Numbered from the stretch's first letter, positions 17,519-26,216 are shown. The stretch is 45,655 bases of DNA from Clostridiales bacterium (GCA_022772525.1 JALFAD010000010.1:1-45655); one strand, 5' to 3'. The notes: generated by a model not told the origin, from the letters alone. Translations and numbers: made by a program.

Positions 17519-19026
17519 ACACAAAAAAGCTAGCGGTTATGAATGCGTCGTCGGGTCTGCTGTCGCAGTTCGCGCTGATTGGACTGCAATTTGTCCAGAG
17601 AAAGCTGTTTCTGGATTTTCTCGGCGTGGAGCTGATTGGAATCAGCGGTACGATTACGTCGATTGTTGCGGCGGCCTCCCTTGCGGAAGGCGGAGTTCAG
17701 TCCGCAATCATTTATAATCTGTACGCACCCCTGCAAAACAGGGACACTGAGAAAATTAACAAACTACTGAATGTGTATCGGTATCTGTTCCAGCTGGTTG
17801 GTACCGCAATCATAGGCTTCAGTGTGCTGGTGTCACCGCTTCTGCCGCGCATTTTAACCGGCATTGAAGTGAATTGGGTTGTATATCTCTACTTCTTCCT
17901 TTCGGCAGCTTCATCGGCCGCCAGCTATTTCCTTTCCTATAAAAGAGCACTGATTGCCGCGGACAGGAGCGAATACATCACCAGAATGGTTGACCTTTTC
18001 TGCAATCTCGGTTTTTATGTGGTTCGGATTGCCATTATCGTATTCCTGAAAAGCTATGCCGCGTTCCTGATCTCCGGCATTCTGATGACGGTGACAACCA
18101 ATACCATTGTCCATTTTATCTGCAAAAAGAGATACCCGTTCCTGAAGGCGGAAAAGCACGACAAAGCCTGTCTCAGGGAGATGCTCCCACAGATGAGAGA
18201 GCTGTTCGGCGGCGCGGTTGCGGCTTATGTGTTTCGGTCGTCCGATAATATTGTGATTTCCAAAATGGTGAACACCCTCTCGGTGGGGCTGCTGGCCAGC
18301 TACACGTTGGTCACAAGGAACCTGAAAGATGTGATTCTCAGTATTTTCACAAGCGCCGGTCCAATGCTGGGCAACATCATCACGGTATCTTCGGAAAAGG
18401 ACGACAAACGGAGGGACGCGTTTAATCTATACTCGATGGGGATTTATGTCCTGGCGGCGGTTCTTACGGTGCCGGAGCTTGTGTTGCTGGACTTTTTCGT
18501 CGAAAATGTCTGGGGCGCGGCATATCTGCTGCCCCGCGCAACGGTGGTGCTCCTTGTACTGGATCAGTATCTGACCTTGGTACAAGATCCCTGTGGTGTT
18601 TACATTATCGCGGACGGTCAGTTCAGACAATGCAAGCACGCCGATACCGCTGCCGCTGTGATAAACATCGTAACATCCGTGCTTCTTGCGTGGAAATATC
18701 AGATAGCCGGTGTGTTGATGGGCACAATTATCAGCCGAAGCGTCCAGTGGATTATGAAGTCCTACTATCTCAATCTCTCACTGAATGGAAACTGGCAGAG
18801 TTACTTGCTGTACTGGGTAAAAAACATATACAAATTTGCGGTTTTTTGTGCGTGTATCGTAATCGTAGAAATGATTTTTAATATCATTCCTATTGATACG
18901 TTTATTGTAAAATTTGTTCTGGTGGGTATTTGCGGCGTGGCTGTCACACTTGTGATGCTTTGCGCTTGCTTCTGGTTTACCAATGACAGAAAGCTGATAC
19001 AGCATTATCTGATTAAACGGCGATGA
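17515..19026 (+). CDS. Wzx-like polysaccharide flippase (MOP superfamily)
   Basis: A 503-residue membrane protein with about 12-14 hydrophobic segments and the MOP-type N-terminus (SSGLLSQFALIGLQFVQRKLFLDFLGVELIGISG). It would move the lipid-linked repeat unit across the cytoplasmic membrane. The start at 17515 is set by the ATGA overlap with the WavE-like gene. The FGGAVAAYVFRSSDNIVISKMV segment in the middle is typical of the family. Its presence indicates a Wzy-dependent pathway, but no polymerase gene was recognised in the window. Confidence 0.88.
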   Translation: MNTKKLAVMNASSGLLSQFALIGLQFVQRKLFLDFLGVELIGISGTITSIVAAASLAEGGVQSAIIYNLYAPLQNRDTEKINKLLNVYRYLFQLVGTAIIGFSVLVSPLLPRILTGIEVNWVVYLYFFLSAASSAASYFLSYKRALIAADRSEYITRMVDLFCNLGFYVVRIAIIVFLKSYAAFLISGILMTVTTNTIVHFICKKRYPFLKAEKHDKACLREMLPQMRELFGGAVAAYVFRSSDNIVISKMVNTLSVGLLASYTLVTRNLKDVILSIFTSAGPMLGNIITVSSEKDDKRRDAFNLYSMGIYVLAAVLTVPELVLLDFFVENVWGAAYLLPRATVVLLVLDQYLTLVQDPCGVYIIADGQFRQCKHADTAAAVINIVTSVLLAWKYQIAGVLMGTIISRSVQWIMKSYYLNLSLNGNWQSYLLYWVKNIYKFAVFCACIVIVEMIFNIIPIDTFIVKFVLVGICGVAVTLVMLCACFWFTNDRKLIQHYLIKRR

Positions 19027-19068
19027 CTGGATATTGGCACATCAACTTTTGGGAGAAGGTAAGAGACT

Positions 19069-19950
19069 ATGGAACAAATCGACATGGATAAGCATGTATT
19101 CTGTATTACTGCCTACAAGGATTTCCAGCAGCTATCCACCCTGCTGTCCCGACTGACACGGGGGGTGGCAGATGCTATGTTCATATTGACAAGCGTGTAC
19201 GGATACCCGCGGATTTTGCGGAAACATGGCGTTGTCAGAATAATGTCACGCTGATTCAGACCCAGAAGGTTTTTTGGGGTTCCTATCGCCACGTTATGGC
19301 TGTCATGGATCTTTTGCAAAGAATCGAGGGGGACTATCGATTCGTCCATATCATCAGCGAAAATACCCTGCCCATCGTCTCCGAATCGGAGTTTCTTGCG
19401 TTTTTCTCCAGAAACCCGAATAAATCCTTCATGGAGATGATCCCGGCGGAACAACAGGATCCCAATCATGTGAGAACACGCTATTTCTACTTTCAGCATC
19501 TATACAATACGAAAGGCAGATATGGATGGCGCATTGAAGACATGGTTAAAAAGCTTCAGGATGCTCTGCATATCAGGCAGGATATGCCCCTACCCTACAA
19601 AGGATATCTGTATTGCCATTTGAATCGGGATTTTGTAACCTGGATTTTGGAAAACAAAGAAGATTGTCTGGCGTTTTTGCATCAGATCAGGCATGTGTAT
19701 GTGCCAGAGGAGTATTTTTTCCAGAATCTAATAATGCGTTCACCCTACGCGGATACGGTTGTAAATGACGCGCTGATTTTTGATATTTGGGATGCCCCGG
19801 AAAGAGGCCAGCCGGCATTTCTGGAGAAGCGGGATATCCCGGCGATGAAGCGCAGCGGGAAGCTGTTTGCCAGAAAATTCAAAAGCGACAATGCTGCTGA
19901 TTTTGAGGAAATACCACAATGGAAGGATGTCTGGGGCGGATCTTCATTCG
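19069..19950 (+). pseudogene. Frameshifted GT14-like (core-2/I-branching type) glycosyltransferase
   Basis: The first frame begins MDKHVFCITAYKDFQQLSTLLSRLTR, the normal start of bacterial GT14 enzymes. It then leaves the reading at a six-G run (19160-19165). After the run the correct continuation, GRCYVHIDKR, is in another frame and runs on through FWGSYRHVMAVMDLL, RFVHIISENTLPI, GYLYCHLNRDFVTWIL and VYVPEEYFFQNLI. One extra G, or loss of two, would restore the frame. The 3' end is also cut: after FARKFKSDNAADFEEI the reading passes into an rfbD relic. The frameshift might be phase variation, decay or a base-calling error; the truncated end argues for decay. Confidence 0.78.
19160..19165 (+). 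repeat. Six-G homopolymer at the GT14 frameshift
   Basis: A run of six G bases marks exactly the point where the GT14 reading frame is lost. Seven or four G bases would join the two frames. Such runs are sites of slipped-strand change and of sequencing error. Confidence 0.75.
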
Positions 19951-19969
19951 GCGATTCATGCGGCTACAG

Positions 19970-20335
19970 CGGGGCGAGCTGGACATCACCGATGCCCAGG
20001 CGGTCAGCCGGACCATCACCGAAATCAAACCCGCCGCGGTAATCCTTTGCGCTGGGTAGACTACCGTGGATGCGGCAGAAGACGAAGAGAAAAAAGAAGT
20101 GGTACGCCGGATCAATGTGGGCGGCACCCAGTACATCGCAGATGCCTGCAAAGCCTGCGGCTGCAAGCTGCTGTATCTGTCCACCGACTATGTGTTCAAC
20201 GGTCAGGGAGAAACCCCATGGACGCCGGACTGCAAGGACTATGCGGAGCTGAATATCTACGGCCAGAGTAAGCTGGACGGAGAGCTGGCGGTGCGCGATA
20301 CGATGGAGAATTACTTCATGGTCCGCATTTTCTGG
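19970..20335 (+). pseudogene. rfbD: Relic of a second rfbD (dTDP-4-dehydrorhamnose reductase)
   Basis: The translated strip GELDITDAQAVSRTI, then CAG-stop-TTVDAAEDEEKK, IADACKACGCKLLYLSTDYVFNGQGETPW and NIYGQSKLDGELAVRDTMENYFMVR aligns with residues about 45-160 of the intact rfbD at 126-1019. The N-terminal nucleotide-binding loop is missing, the expected Trp codon is a TAG at 20057-20059, and homology stops after YFMVRI. The open frame beyond that point is antisense of the helicase gene. At the nucleotide level it is visibly similar to the intact copy, so it is a diverged duplicate or the scar of a recombination event. Confidence 0.85.
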
Positions 20336-20363
20336 TATATTCTTTCAGGTCAAGAAAGCAATT

Positions 20364-20394
20364 CCGGAGGACACCGTAAAAGTGTCCTCCGGAT
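20364..20394. terminator. Hairpin between converging transcripts
   Basis: A perfect 12-bp inverted repeat, TCCGGAGGACAC (20364-20375) with GTGTCCTCCGGA (20383-20394), encloses a seven-base loop. It lies between the end of the polysaccharide cluster and the 3' end of the reverse-strand helicase gene, so it could stop either transcript. The flanking T content is modest on both sides. Confidence 0.5.
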
Positions 20395-20484
20395 AATCAT
20401 TTGTGATCCCTTTAGACCGTGCGCAGCATGGCTGAGTACGGCGCACCTGCTTGAAAGGTCGTGGACCGTTTTAGAAAACGCGCT

Positions 20485-23400
20485 TCAGGCGGTTTCGGTT
20501 AGCAGGGACAGGAGGTCTTCTTTGGACATATTCAGGATGCCGCCGTCTTCGGCGCCGGAGATGGTGTCCATGAGGGCGGCTTTCTTTTCCTGCAATTCCA
20601 GAATTTTCTCCTCGATGGTGTCCTTGGCGATGAGCTTGTACACCTGCACATGGGCCTGCTGGCCGATGCGGTGGGCCCGGTCGGTGGCCTGATCCTGGGC
20701 GGCCTGATTCCACCAGGGGTCAAAGTGAATGACAATATCCGCCGCCGTCAGGTTCAGCCCGGTGCCGCCGGCCTTCAGAGAGATGAGGAACACCGAGGCC
20801 TCCCCATTGTTGAAGGCCTTCACCAGCTTTGCCCGCTTTTCTTTTGGGGTGGAGCCTTGCAGGGTGAAGCTGGAAATGTGCGCTTCGTCCAGCCGGGCGC
20901 GGATATTGTCCAGCATGGAGGTAAACTGGGAGAACAGCAATATCTGGTGGCCGTTTTCCACCATGGCCTGACACAGCTCCATGCAGGCATCCAGCTTGCT
21001 GGTGGCCCCCTCGTAGTTCTCAAAGCACAGGTTGGGATCACAGCAGATTTGCCGCAGCCGGGTCAGCGCCGCCAGAATCTGCAATTTCCCCTGCTCCCCG
21101 TCCAGTTTTTCCACCGTGGCCTGCACGCAGGCGCAGTAGGTTTTCCGCTCCTCCTCCGACAGGGAAATCCGGCGGACGTATTCCTCCTTCGGCGGCAGCT
21201 CCTTCAGAACCTCGGCCTTTTGCCGCCGGAGCAGGAAGGGCTGCACCAGCCGCCGCAGCTGGGCGGAGGCCTCCGGGTTCTTACTTTTTACGATGGGCTT
21301 TTCCAGCTTCTCCCGGAAGGCGGTGTGGGTGTAGAGGTAGCCGCTCATGAGGAAGTCAAATAGATTCCACAGCTCGCTGAGCCGGTTTTCCACGGGAGTG
21401 CCCGTCAGCACGAACCGCTGGCGGCTGTTTATCTGCTTTACCGCCTTGGAGGTCAGGGTGGCGGCGTTTTTGATGTGCTGGGCCTCGTCCAGCACGCAGC
21501 AGTAAAATTCCAGCTGGCTGTAGTCCCCGATGTCCTGCCGCAGCAGCTCGTAGGACGTGACCCACACATCCGCATCCGCGCCGGAGCGCAGGGCTTTCCG
21601 CTCGGCGGCGGTGCCAAGGATCAGCCGGTAGGACAGCTGGGGGGCGAATTTTGTCAGCTCCTCGCCCCAGTTGTAGATCAGGGAGGCGGGGCAGACCACC
21701 AGAGAGGATTTCCCCGTGGTTTTCTTGGGAACCGTTGCCAGAAGCGCGATGACCTGCAACGTCTTGCCAAGGCCCATTTCGTCCGCCAGAATGCCGCCAA
21801 AGCCGTAGCTTTCCAGCGTTTTCAGCCATTGAAAGCCGGTTTTCTGATAGGGCCGGAGTACCGTCTCCATGCCCTCCGGCAGGGCGTAGTCGCTCTCCGA
21901 CAGGGCCTTGAAGTTGCGGATCATCTCCCGGAAATGGCTGTCCCGGCTGACCTGAATCCCCTCGCTGCCGCTGAACATTCCGTCCAGATACAGCCCTCGG
22001 TAGGCGGGCAGTGTGACGGTACCCTTAGCCAATTCCTTCTTGGAAAGCTGGAGCATCTGGGCCATTTCCGCCATTTTCTCATAGCCGGAGCCATTCAGCT
22101 CCAGATACCGTCCGTCGGTGAGGCGGTGGTATTTCCGGCGCAGCAGCAGACTCTGATACAGGGCAGACAGCTCCTCCTTCGGGAAGCCGCCGGTGTCCAG
22201 CGTCAGGGTCAGCAGCCCATCGGAAACGGACAGCCCCACGCTGGCGGCGGTGGGCTGAATACGTCTGCTTTGCAGCCGGTCGCTGAGGTAGACCTCGCCG
22301 CAGGCCCGGAAGCTGTCTAAGCCGCCGGTCAGAAAGTCATAGGCTGCCTCCTCCCCAGTGAGGGTGAAGCTGCCGCCCTGCCGCTGGAAATACCGCTGGG
22401 CCAGCGCGATGGCGGCGCTTTCCGCCTTCACGTCCCGGCGGACACCGTCGTTCTGCCTGTCTGCGGGGGTGAAGGTGCGCTCCCCATAGCGGAAGACGAT
22501 TTTCAAGCGCAGCGTTTCTTCCTCCATGTCAAAATAGAAGCTGGTGACGCATTCCTCCGGCAGGTATTCCTGCAAAAGGCCCTCCTCGTCTTCAATTTCC
22601 ACCAGTTCCCCGACTTCCGGCAGCACGCAGCCGCAGAAGGTAGGCAGGTCTTTCAGGGCAAGGCGCATAGAATCCTGCCCCTGCTCCAGCAGAGGGTACA
22701 CCTTGTCCCGGAAGGCGGCGGTGCACCGCTGGAGGGTATTCTCACTCAGGGCGTACAGGTTCTTTCTGCTTCCGAAGAAACGGTAATCACAGGGCATTTT
22801 GATTTCCAGCAGAACACTGTCCCCCTGCTTTTCCACGCGGATGCCTACCTGGGGGTCTTCCCGGAGGAGTCTGAGATCGTTTCCCCACTCGGCTTCCAGC
22901 GGTTCCCCCTCCAAAAGGTCAAACCATCGGTCAAAGGAATCGCCGGTGAGGGTGATTCGGTTTTTTTCATCGCTGGATTCATACCGGGAATAGAGGGAGC
23001 CGTTCATGGAACGGAACTGACTGAACTCGTTCATCAGCAGATCGATCATGGCCTGAGAGCGGGCATCGAACTGCTCTATGCTGTGATCCAGCGTTAGATT
23101 TTTGCCATAGCTTTCCGTCCGGCGCTGATTTACGTTGCTCAGAAAGTCCTGGATATTTTTTACCACATACAGCTTCTCCCGGCCCACCCGGAAGGTGAAC
23201 ATGGGGTAGCCGCGGTAGGCGGTGTGAAGCTGGGGCACCAGACGGGCAGGGACATCCGGCAGGGTTGGCTGCTGCTCCCGGCTTTTTTGCAGGTAGCTTT
23301 GCAGCAGGGCCTGAGCGTAGCGGTCACTGTGCGCTGCCGCGGGCCGGGGCGGTTCTTTCACATAGGCGATCATGGCGGCGGCAATGTGCTTGCATTTGCC

Positions 23401-23628
23401 CATGTCGTCAAACCGGGGGCAGCTGCAGCCAATGCGGAAATATCCGTAATCCAGTTCCTGAAAGCGAACGGAGTAAACCGCACTGCCCCGGACGCAGCAC
23501 TGTACCAGCGGCTTCTCGCCTTCCCCGGCTGTCATGTCCAGTACCCGCCCCTGCCGGAAGTACTCCATACCCCGGGCGTAGTCCGAATTGGAAAACAGCG
23601 ACTTTATCTGTGTCAAATCCAGCTTCAA
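20485..23628 (-). CDS. SNF2-family DNA helicase with SWIM zinc finger
   Basis: A 1047-residue ATP-dependent DNA translocase. The N-terminal part holds a SWIM zinc finger (CSCPRFDDMGKCKH), the middle is the bacterial SNF2-associated region, and the C-terminal half is the motor with Walker A DEMGLGKTLQ, the DEAQHIKN box, VLTGTPVENRLSELWNLFDF, and helicase motifs LLFSQFTSML and QDQATDRAHRIGQ. I start it at a TTG (23628) with GGCGGGG upstream, because an extended -10 box lies at 23659-23667, leaving the GTG/ATG codons further upstream untranscribed. Such proteins act in chromosome maintenance or in defence; no defence genes are next to it here. Confidence 0.9.
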   Translation of the reverse strand: MKLDLTQIKSLFSNSDYARGMEYFRQGRVLDMTAGEGEKPLVQCCVRGSAVYSVRFQELDYGYFRIGCSCPRFDDMGKCKHIAAAMIAYVKEPPRPAAAHSDRYAQALLQSYLQKSREQQPTLPDVPARLVPQLHTAYRGYPMFTFRVGREKLYVVKNIQDFLSNVNQRRTESYGKNLTLDHSIEQFDARSQAMIDLLMNEFSQFRSMNGSLYSRYESSDEKNRITLTGDSFDRWFDLLEGEPLEAEWGNDLRLLREDPQVGIRVEKQGDSVLLEIKMPCDYRFFGSRKNLYALSENTLQRCTAAFRDKVYPLLEQGQDSMRLALKDLPTFCGCVLPEVGELVEIEDEEGLLQEYLPEECVTSFYFDMEEETLRLKIVFRYGERTFTPADRQNDGVRRDVKAESAAIALAQRYFQRQGGSFTLTGEEAAYDFLTGGLDSFRACGEVYLSDRLQSRRIQPTAASVGLSVSDGLLTLTLDTGGFPKEELSALYQSLLLRRKYHRLTDGRYLELNGSGYEKMAEMAQMLQLSKKELAKGTVTLPAYRGLYLDGMFSGSEGIQVSRDSHFREMIRNFKALSESDYALPEGMETVLRPYQKTGFQWLKTLESYGFGGILADEMGLGKTLQVIALLATVPKKTTGKSSLVVCPASLIYNWGEELTKFAPQLSYRLILGTAAERKALRSGADADVWVTSYELLRQDIGDYSQLEFYCCVLDEAQHIKNAATLTSKAVKQINSRQRFVLTGTPVENRLSELWNLFDFLMSGYLYTHTAFREKLEKPIVKSKNPEASAQLRRLVQPFLLRRQKAEVLKELPPKEEYVRRISLSEEERKTYCACVQATVEKLDGEQGKLQILAALTRLRQICCDPNLCFENYEGATSKLDACMELCQAMVENGHQILLFSQFTSMLDNIRARLDEAHISSFTLQGSTPKEKRAKLVKAFNNGEASVFLISLKAGGTGLNLTAADIVIHFDPWWNQAAQDQATDRAHRIGQQAHVQVYKLIAKDTIEEKILELQEKKAALMDTISGAEDGGILNMSKEDLLSLLTETA

Positions 23629-23658
23629 AGAAACCCCGCCTTTTCTGCGTTTTCCAAC

Positions 23659-23667
23659 AGTATAGCA
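23659..23667 (-). promoter_or_regulatory. Extended -10 promoter of the helicase gene
   Basis: On the reverse strand TGCTATACT forms an extended -10 element about 31 bases before the proposed TTG start. The -35 position (near 23682-23687) is weak (TTTTCT), as is common with extended -10 promoters. Confidence 0.45.
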
Positions 23668-23841
23668 TGAAAAACGGGAAAAGAAAAGACGGAAGGTGCC
23701 AGGAAGCGCCGAGGCCATCATCTAAGCTGGGCAGTGGTTCTGAATGCGCGGCTGACATCCCCCACAATTTGACCAAATCCAACGCAGAAGCGTGATTTCC
23801 GAAAACTATTTTTTTCACAGGCGTCGGAATGCAGCAAAATC

Positions 23842-23922
23842 CGCTCACTCCTCATGATTATACTATTGGAACAGCAGCAGATTTCGGTATCTACTGCAAG
23901 AATTATACTTGAGGAGTGAGCG
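23842..23922. promoter_or_regulatory. Perfect 13-bp inverted repeat around the wall-protein promoter/RBS
   Basis: CGCTCACTCCTCA (23842-23854) is the exact reverse complement of TGAGGAGTGAGCG (23910-23922); 55 bases lie between. The right arm contains the GAGGAG ribosome binding site of the gene at 23926. Just inside the arms the octamer ATTATACT occurs twice in direct orientation (23857-23864 and 23902-23909), giving a TATACT box forward and TATAAT in reverse. If transcribed in full it would fold into a stem hiding the ribosome site; if not, it may be an operator or a recombination site. Confidence 0.6.
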
Positions 23923-23925
23923 AAC

Positions 23926-25299
23926 ATGAAGACCATCTTACGCAGACTGGTTGCTTTCTCAGCGGCGCTGTCCCTGTGCACCTGCATCAGCGCGCTGTCC
24001 GCTCTGGCGGACGGCAGCGAGGGCGATGTGTCTCAGGCTCAGGCGGAAGCGCCTGCTGAAAGCATCCAGCCGGAAAGCGAAGCACCAGCGGAAAGCACCC
24101 AGACGGAAAGCGGAGCGTCTGAGGGCGGTGCTCCCACGGTGGCTGTGCCCGCAGAGGAGGCCGGAGAGAACGGGAACGGCATGATTGAGGAGGATGTGCC
24201 CGGGAGCGATCCCGCCGAGGACGACCCGGAGAATCCATCCGAGGAGGACGCACCCGCGAATGACGCGCCTGAAGACGACCCGGAGAATCCATCCGAGGAG
24301 GACGTGCCCTCGAATGTCGCGCCCGAGGACGACCCGGAAACGCCAGAACCTTCTCAGACCCCAGTACTTATGACACTTTTTGGAGCGAAACCTGCTCAGG
24401 CGCCCAAAGCCCCGGACACTGTTCGGGTGAACCCCGGTTATGCGACTGAGCAAACCGCGGATAACGCAGGGACGAATGCCATCATCCATCCCGGTTCCGA
24501 TCTTTTCGACGGAGCGGATAAAATTGTTGTCACCATTACGGATTCCCGCGTAGAGGGCTATCAGGGCAGCAGCTACGAATTCGGAAAGGAAAAACAGACC
24601 GGCAACAGTCTGCAAAACAAGAATGGCGTAGGCTCTCCCCGGTTTCCGGCCTTCGTCGTGGACAGCGACGAGGGCGCGGAGGTTGAAATCGTAGTTACAA
24701 GAATCGACGAAAACGGAAAAAAGGTTCAGACCCGCTACACCGCAAAGCTGACCACCAATGGTGAAGGAAATTGCAATCTGAACCCCAAAAATGGCGCGCC
24801 GGTATACTGGTTTGCGAAGGGTTCCGTTCAGGAAATTGATCCCAATCCTGACAAACCTACCGATCCGACCGAGCCGTCCAATCCTGACAAACCTACCGAT
24901 CCGACCGATCCTGACAAACCTACCGATCCAACCGAGCCGTCCAATCCTGGCAAACCTACCGATCCCACCGATCCGTCCGATCCTGGCAGACCTACCGATC
25001 CTACCGATCCGTCTGATCCTGGAAAACCCTCCGATCCCACGGAACCTTCCAAGCCAAACGAGAATCCTGATGGCGAACAGGAATCGGACAACGACGTTAT
25101 TATCGTAACGGACACCAAAAAAGCCGAAGCCACTGCCGCAAACGACGGTGATCTGGACAAGAAACCCGATGTTCCCGACGAGGCAGTTCCCTTGGCCAAA
25201 GCCCCGGTTACCGGTGACATCTCCGGCCTGTGGCTGGCGCTCAGCGGCCTGTCCGGCGGCGGTATGCTCCTGAACAACCGTAAGCGTAAAAAGAAATAA
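23926..25299 (+). CDS. Sortase-anchored cell-wall protein with acidic and proline-rich repeats
   Basis: A 457-residue secreted surface protein. Residues 1-28 form a signal peptide (RRLVAFSAALSLCTCISALSALA). An acidic low-complexity zone with repeated DDPENPSEED follows (about residues 95-145), then a compact domain of about 150 residues (VRVNPGYATEQT to PVYWFAKGSVQEI) that I do not recognise, then a wall-spanning PTDPTEPSNPDK-type repeat. The C-terminus has APVTGD, a hydrophobic span and NNRKRKKK, the layout of a sortase signal with APVTG in place of LPXTG. GAGGAG precedes the ATG. The class B sortase gene immediately downstream is the likely partner. Confidence 0.83.
   Translation: MKTILRRLVAFSAALSLCTCISALSALADGSEGDVSQAQAEAPAESIQPESEAPAESTQTESGASEGGAPTVAVPAEEAGENGNGMIEEDVPGSDPAEDDPENPSEEDAPANDAPEDDPENPSEEDVPSNVAPEDDPETPEPSQTPVLMTLFGAKPAQAPKAPDTVRVNPGYATEQTADNAGTNAIIHPGSDLFDGADKIVVTITDSRVEGYQGSSYEFGKEKQTGNSLQNKNGVGSPRFPAFVVDSDEGAEVEIVVTRIDENGKKVQTRYTAKLTTNGEGNCNLNPKNGAPVYWFAKGSVQEIDPNPDKPTDPTEPSNPDKPTDPTDPDKPTDPTEPSNPGKPTDPTDPSDPGRPTDPTDPSDPGKPSDPTEPSKPNENPDGEQESDNDVIIVTDTKKAEATAANDGDLDKKPDVPDEAVPLAKAPVTGDISGLWLALSGLSGGGMLLNNRKRKKK
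24838..25060 (+). repeat. In-frame proline-rich tandem repeat
   Basis: Imperfect repeats encoding units such as NPDKPTDPTEPS and DPGRPTDPTDPS, built on a nine- to 36-base period, lie inside the wall-protein gene. They probably form the extended stalk through the peptidoglycan. Such repeats can change in copy number by recombination. Confidence 0.85.
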
Positions 25300-25312
25300 A
25301 GACAGCTTATCC

Positions 25313-25345
25313 CGGGAGGGGCGCAATGCCCCCTCCCGTTTTTTT
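25313..25345 (+). terminator. Rho-independent terminator after the wall-protein gene
   Basis: A GC-rich stem, CGGGAGGGGC pairing with GCCCCCTCCCG (one bulged C), is followed by seven T bases. It lies between the substrate gene and the sortase gene, so sortase is either made by read-through or from its own start. Confidence 0.85.
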
Positions 25346-25370
25346 ATATTCTGACAGAGAGGTGTATCCT

Positions 25371-26216
25371 ATGAAAACATCCAAACGCATTCTGAACGCC
25401 GTGCTTGCGCTGGTATTTGCCTTTAGCATGGGGATGGTTCTGCGGCAGGCGCTGGATGATTCCGGCGGCGAAATGGAATACCGCAGGGCCGCGGAGATCG
25501 CCGGCGGCATCGTGGAACCCACGGTCGAAACGCAGGCCGTTTCCGCCCCCGCTGAGGATGCCGTAATGATCTGGATGCCGGAAACGGTGGAGGACGATCC
25601 CACTGTGGAAGCGCTGCGGGAAATCGATCTGGATGCCCTGCGGCAGGTCAATCCCGATGTGATCGGCTGGATCCGGGTGCCCGATACCAAGATCGACTAT
25701 CCCGTGGTGCAGAGCGAGGACAACGACTTCTATCTGGAGCATACCTGGCAGGGGAACAAAAACTCTGTGGGCGCCATCTTCATGGACTGCGGTTCCGCTC
25801 CGGGTCTGACGGACTTCAACACCCTGATTTACGGCCACAATATGCGCTCCGGCGCCATGTTCGCTTCCCTGCGCAGCTACAGCCAGCAAAGCTATTGGGA
25901 AGCGCATCCCCATATCTATCTGCTGGTGGACAGCGGCGTGTTCCGCTTCGATATTTTCTCTGCCTATCGGGCCGAGTTGGATTCCGCCGCCTACGGTCAG
26001 AGCTTCCGCCAGCGGGAGACCCGGGAGAAATTCCTGCAGGACGCGGCGGAACAATCCGTCATCCAGACAGAGATCACCCCGGGCATCCGGGACCGTATCC
26101 TGACCCTGTCCACCTGCTCCGGCGTGGGCCACGAAACCCGCTGGGTAGTCCAGGCCCGGCTGAAAATGGTATTGTGCAAAGAGGGGCTGCCTCAAAATGA
26201 TTTGCAAAAAACATAG
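25371..26216 (+). CDS. srtB: Class B sortase
   Basis: A 281-residue membrane-anchored transpeptidase that would cleave the sorting signal of the neighbouring wall protein and join it to peptidoglycan. Residues about 6-25 form an N-terminal membrane anchor. The SrtB-type segment VIGWIRVPDTKIDYPVVQ follows. The catalytic residues are visible: His156 in IYGHNM, Cys249 in LSTCSG and Arg257 in ETRWVV. The start at 25371 has GAGAGG upstream; the longer reading would include the terminator sequence. Being next to its likely substrate, it is probably a dedicated enzyme rather than the general housekeeping sortase. Confidence 0.92.
   Translation: MKTSKRILNAVLALVFAFSMGMVLRQALDDSGGEMEYRRAAEIAGGIVEPTVETQAVSAPAEDAVMIWMPETVEDDPTVEALREIDLDALRQVNPDVIGWIRVPDTKIDYPVVQSEDNDFYLEHTWQGNKNSVGAIFMDCGSAPGLTDFNTLIYGHNMRSGAMFASLRSYSQQSYWEAHPHIYLLVDSGVFRFDIFSAYRAELDSAAYGQSFRQRETREKFLQDAAEQSVIQTEITPGIRDRILTLSTCSGVGHETRWVVQARLKMVLCKEGLPQNDLQKT

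Noticed and set aside
20066..20692. 208-codon forward frame continuing from the rfbD relic
   Set aside because: Only the first third resembles RfbD; the rest is antisense of the helicase, and the start lies directly after an in-frame TAG.
23842..23922. Proven invertible promoter
   Set aside because: The inverted repeats fit the idea, but no recombinase gene is nearby, the spacing is short and the promoter match in either orientation is incomplete, so it is reported only as a possibility.
24838..25060. CRISPR-like periodic repeat
   Set aside because: The period is irregular, spacers are lacking, and the repeats keep the reading frame of the wall protein (PTDPTEPS units).
23959..25326. Long reverse-strand open frame (455 codons) opposite the wall-protein gene
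   Set aside because: It arises from the repetitive coding strand; its translation is an RIGRIGR-type repeat with no start signal, while the forward frame has a signal peptide and sorting signal.
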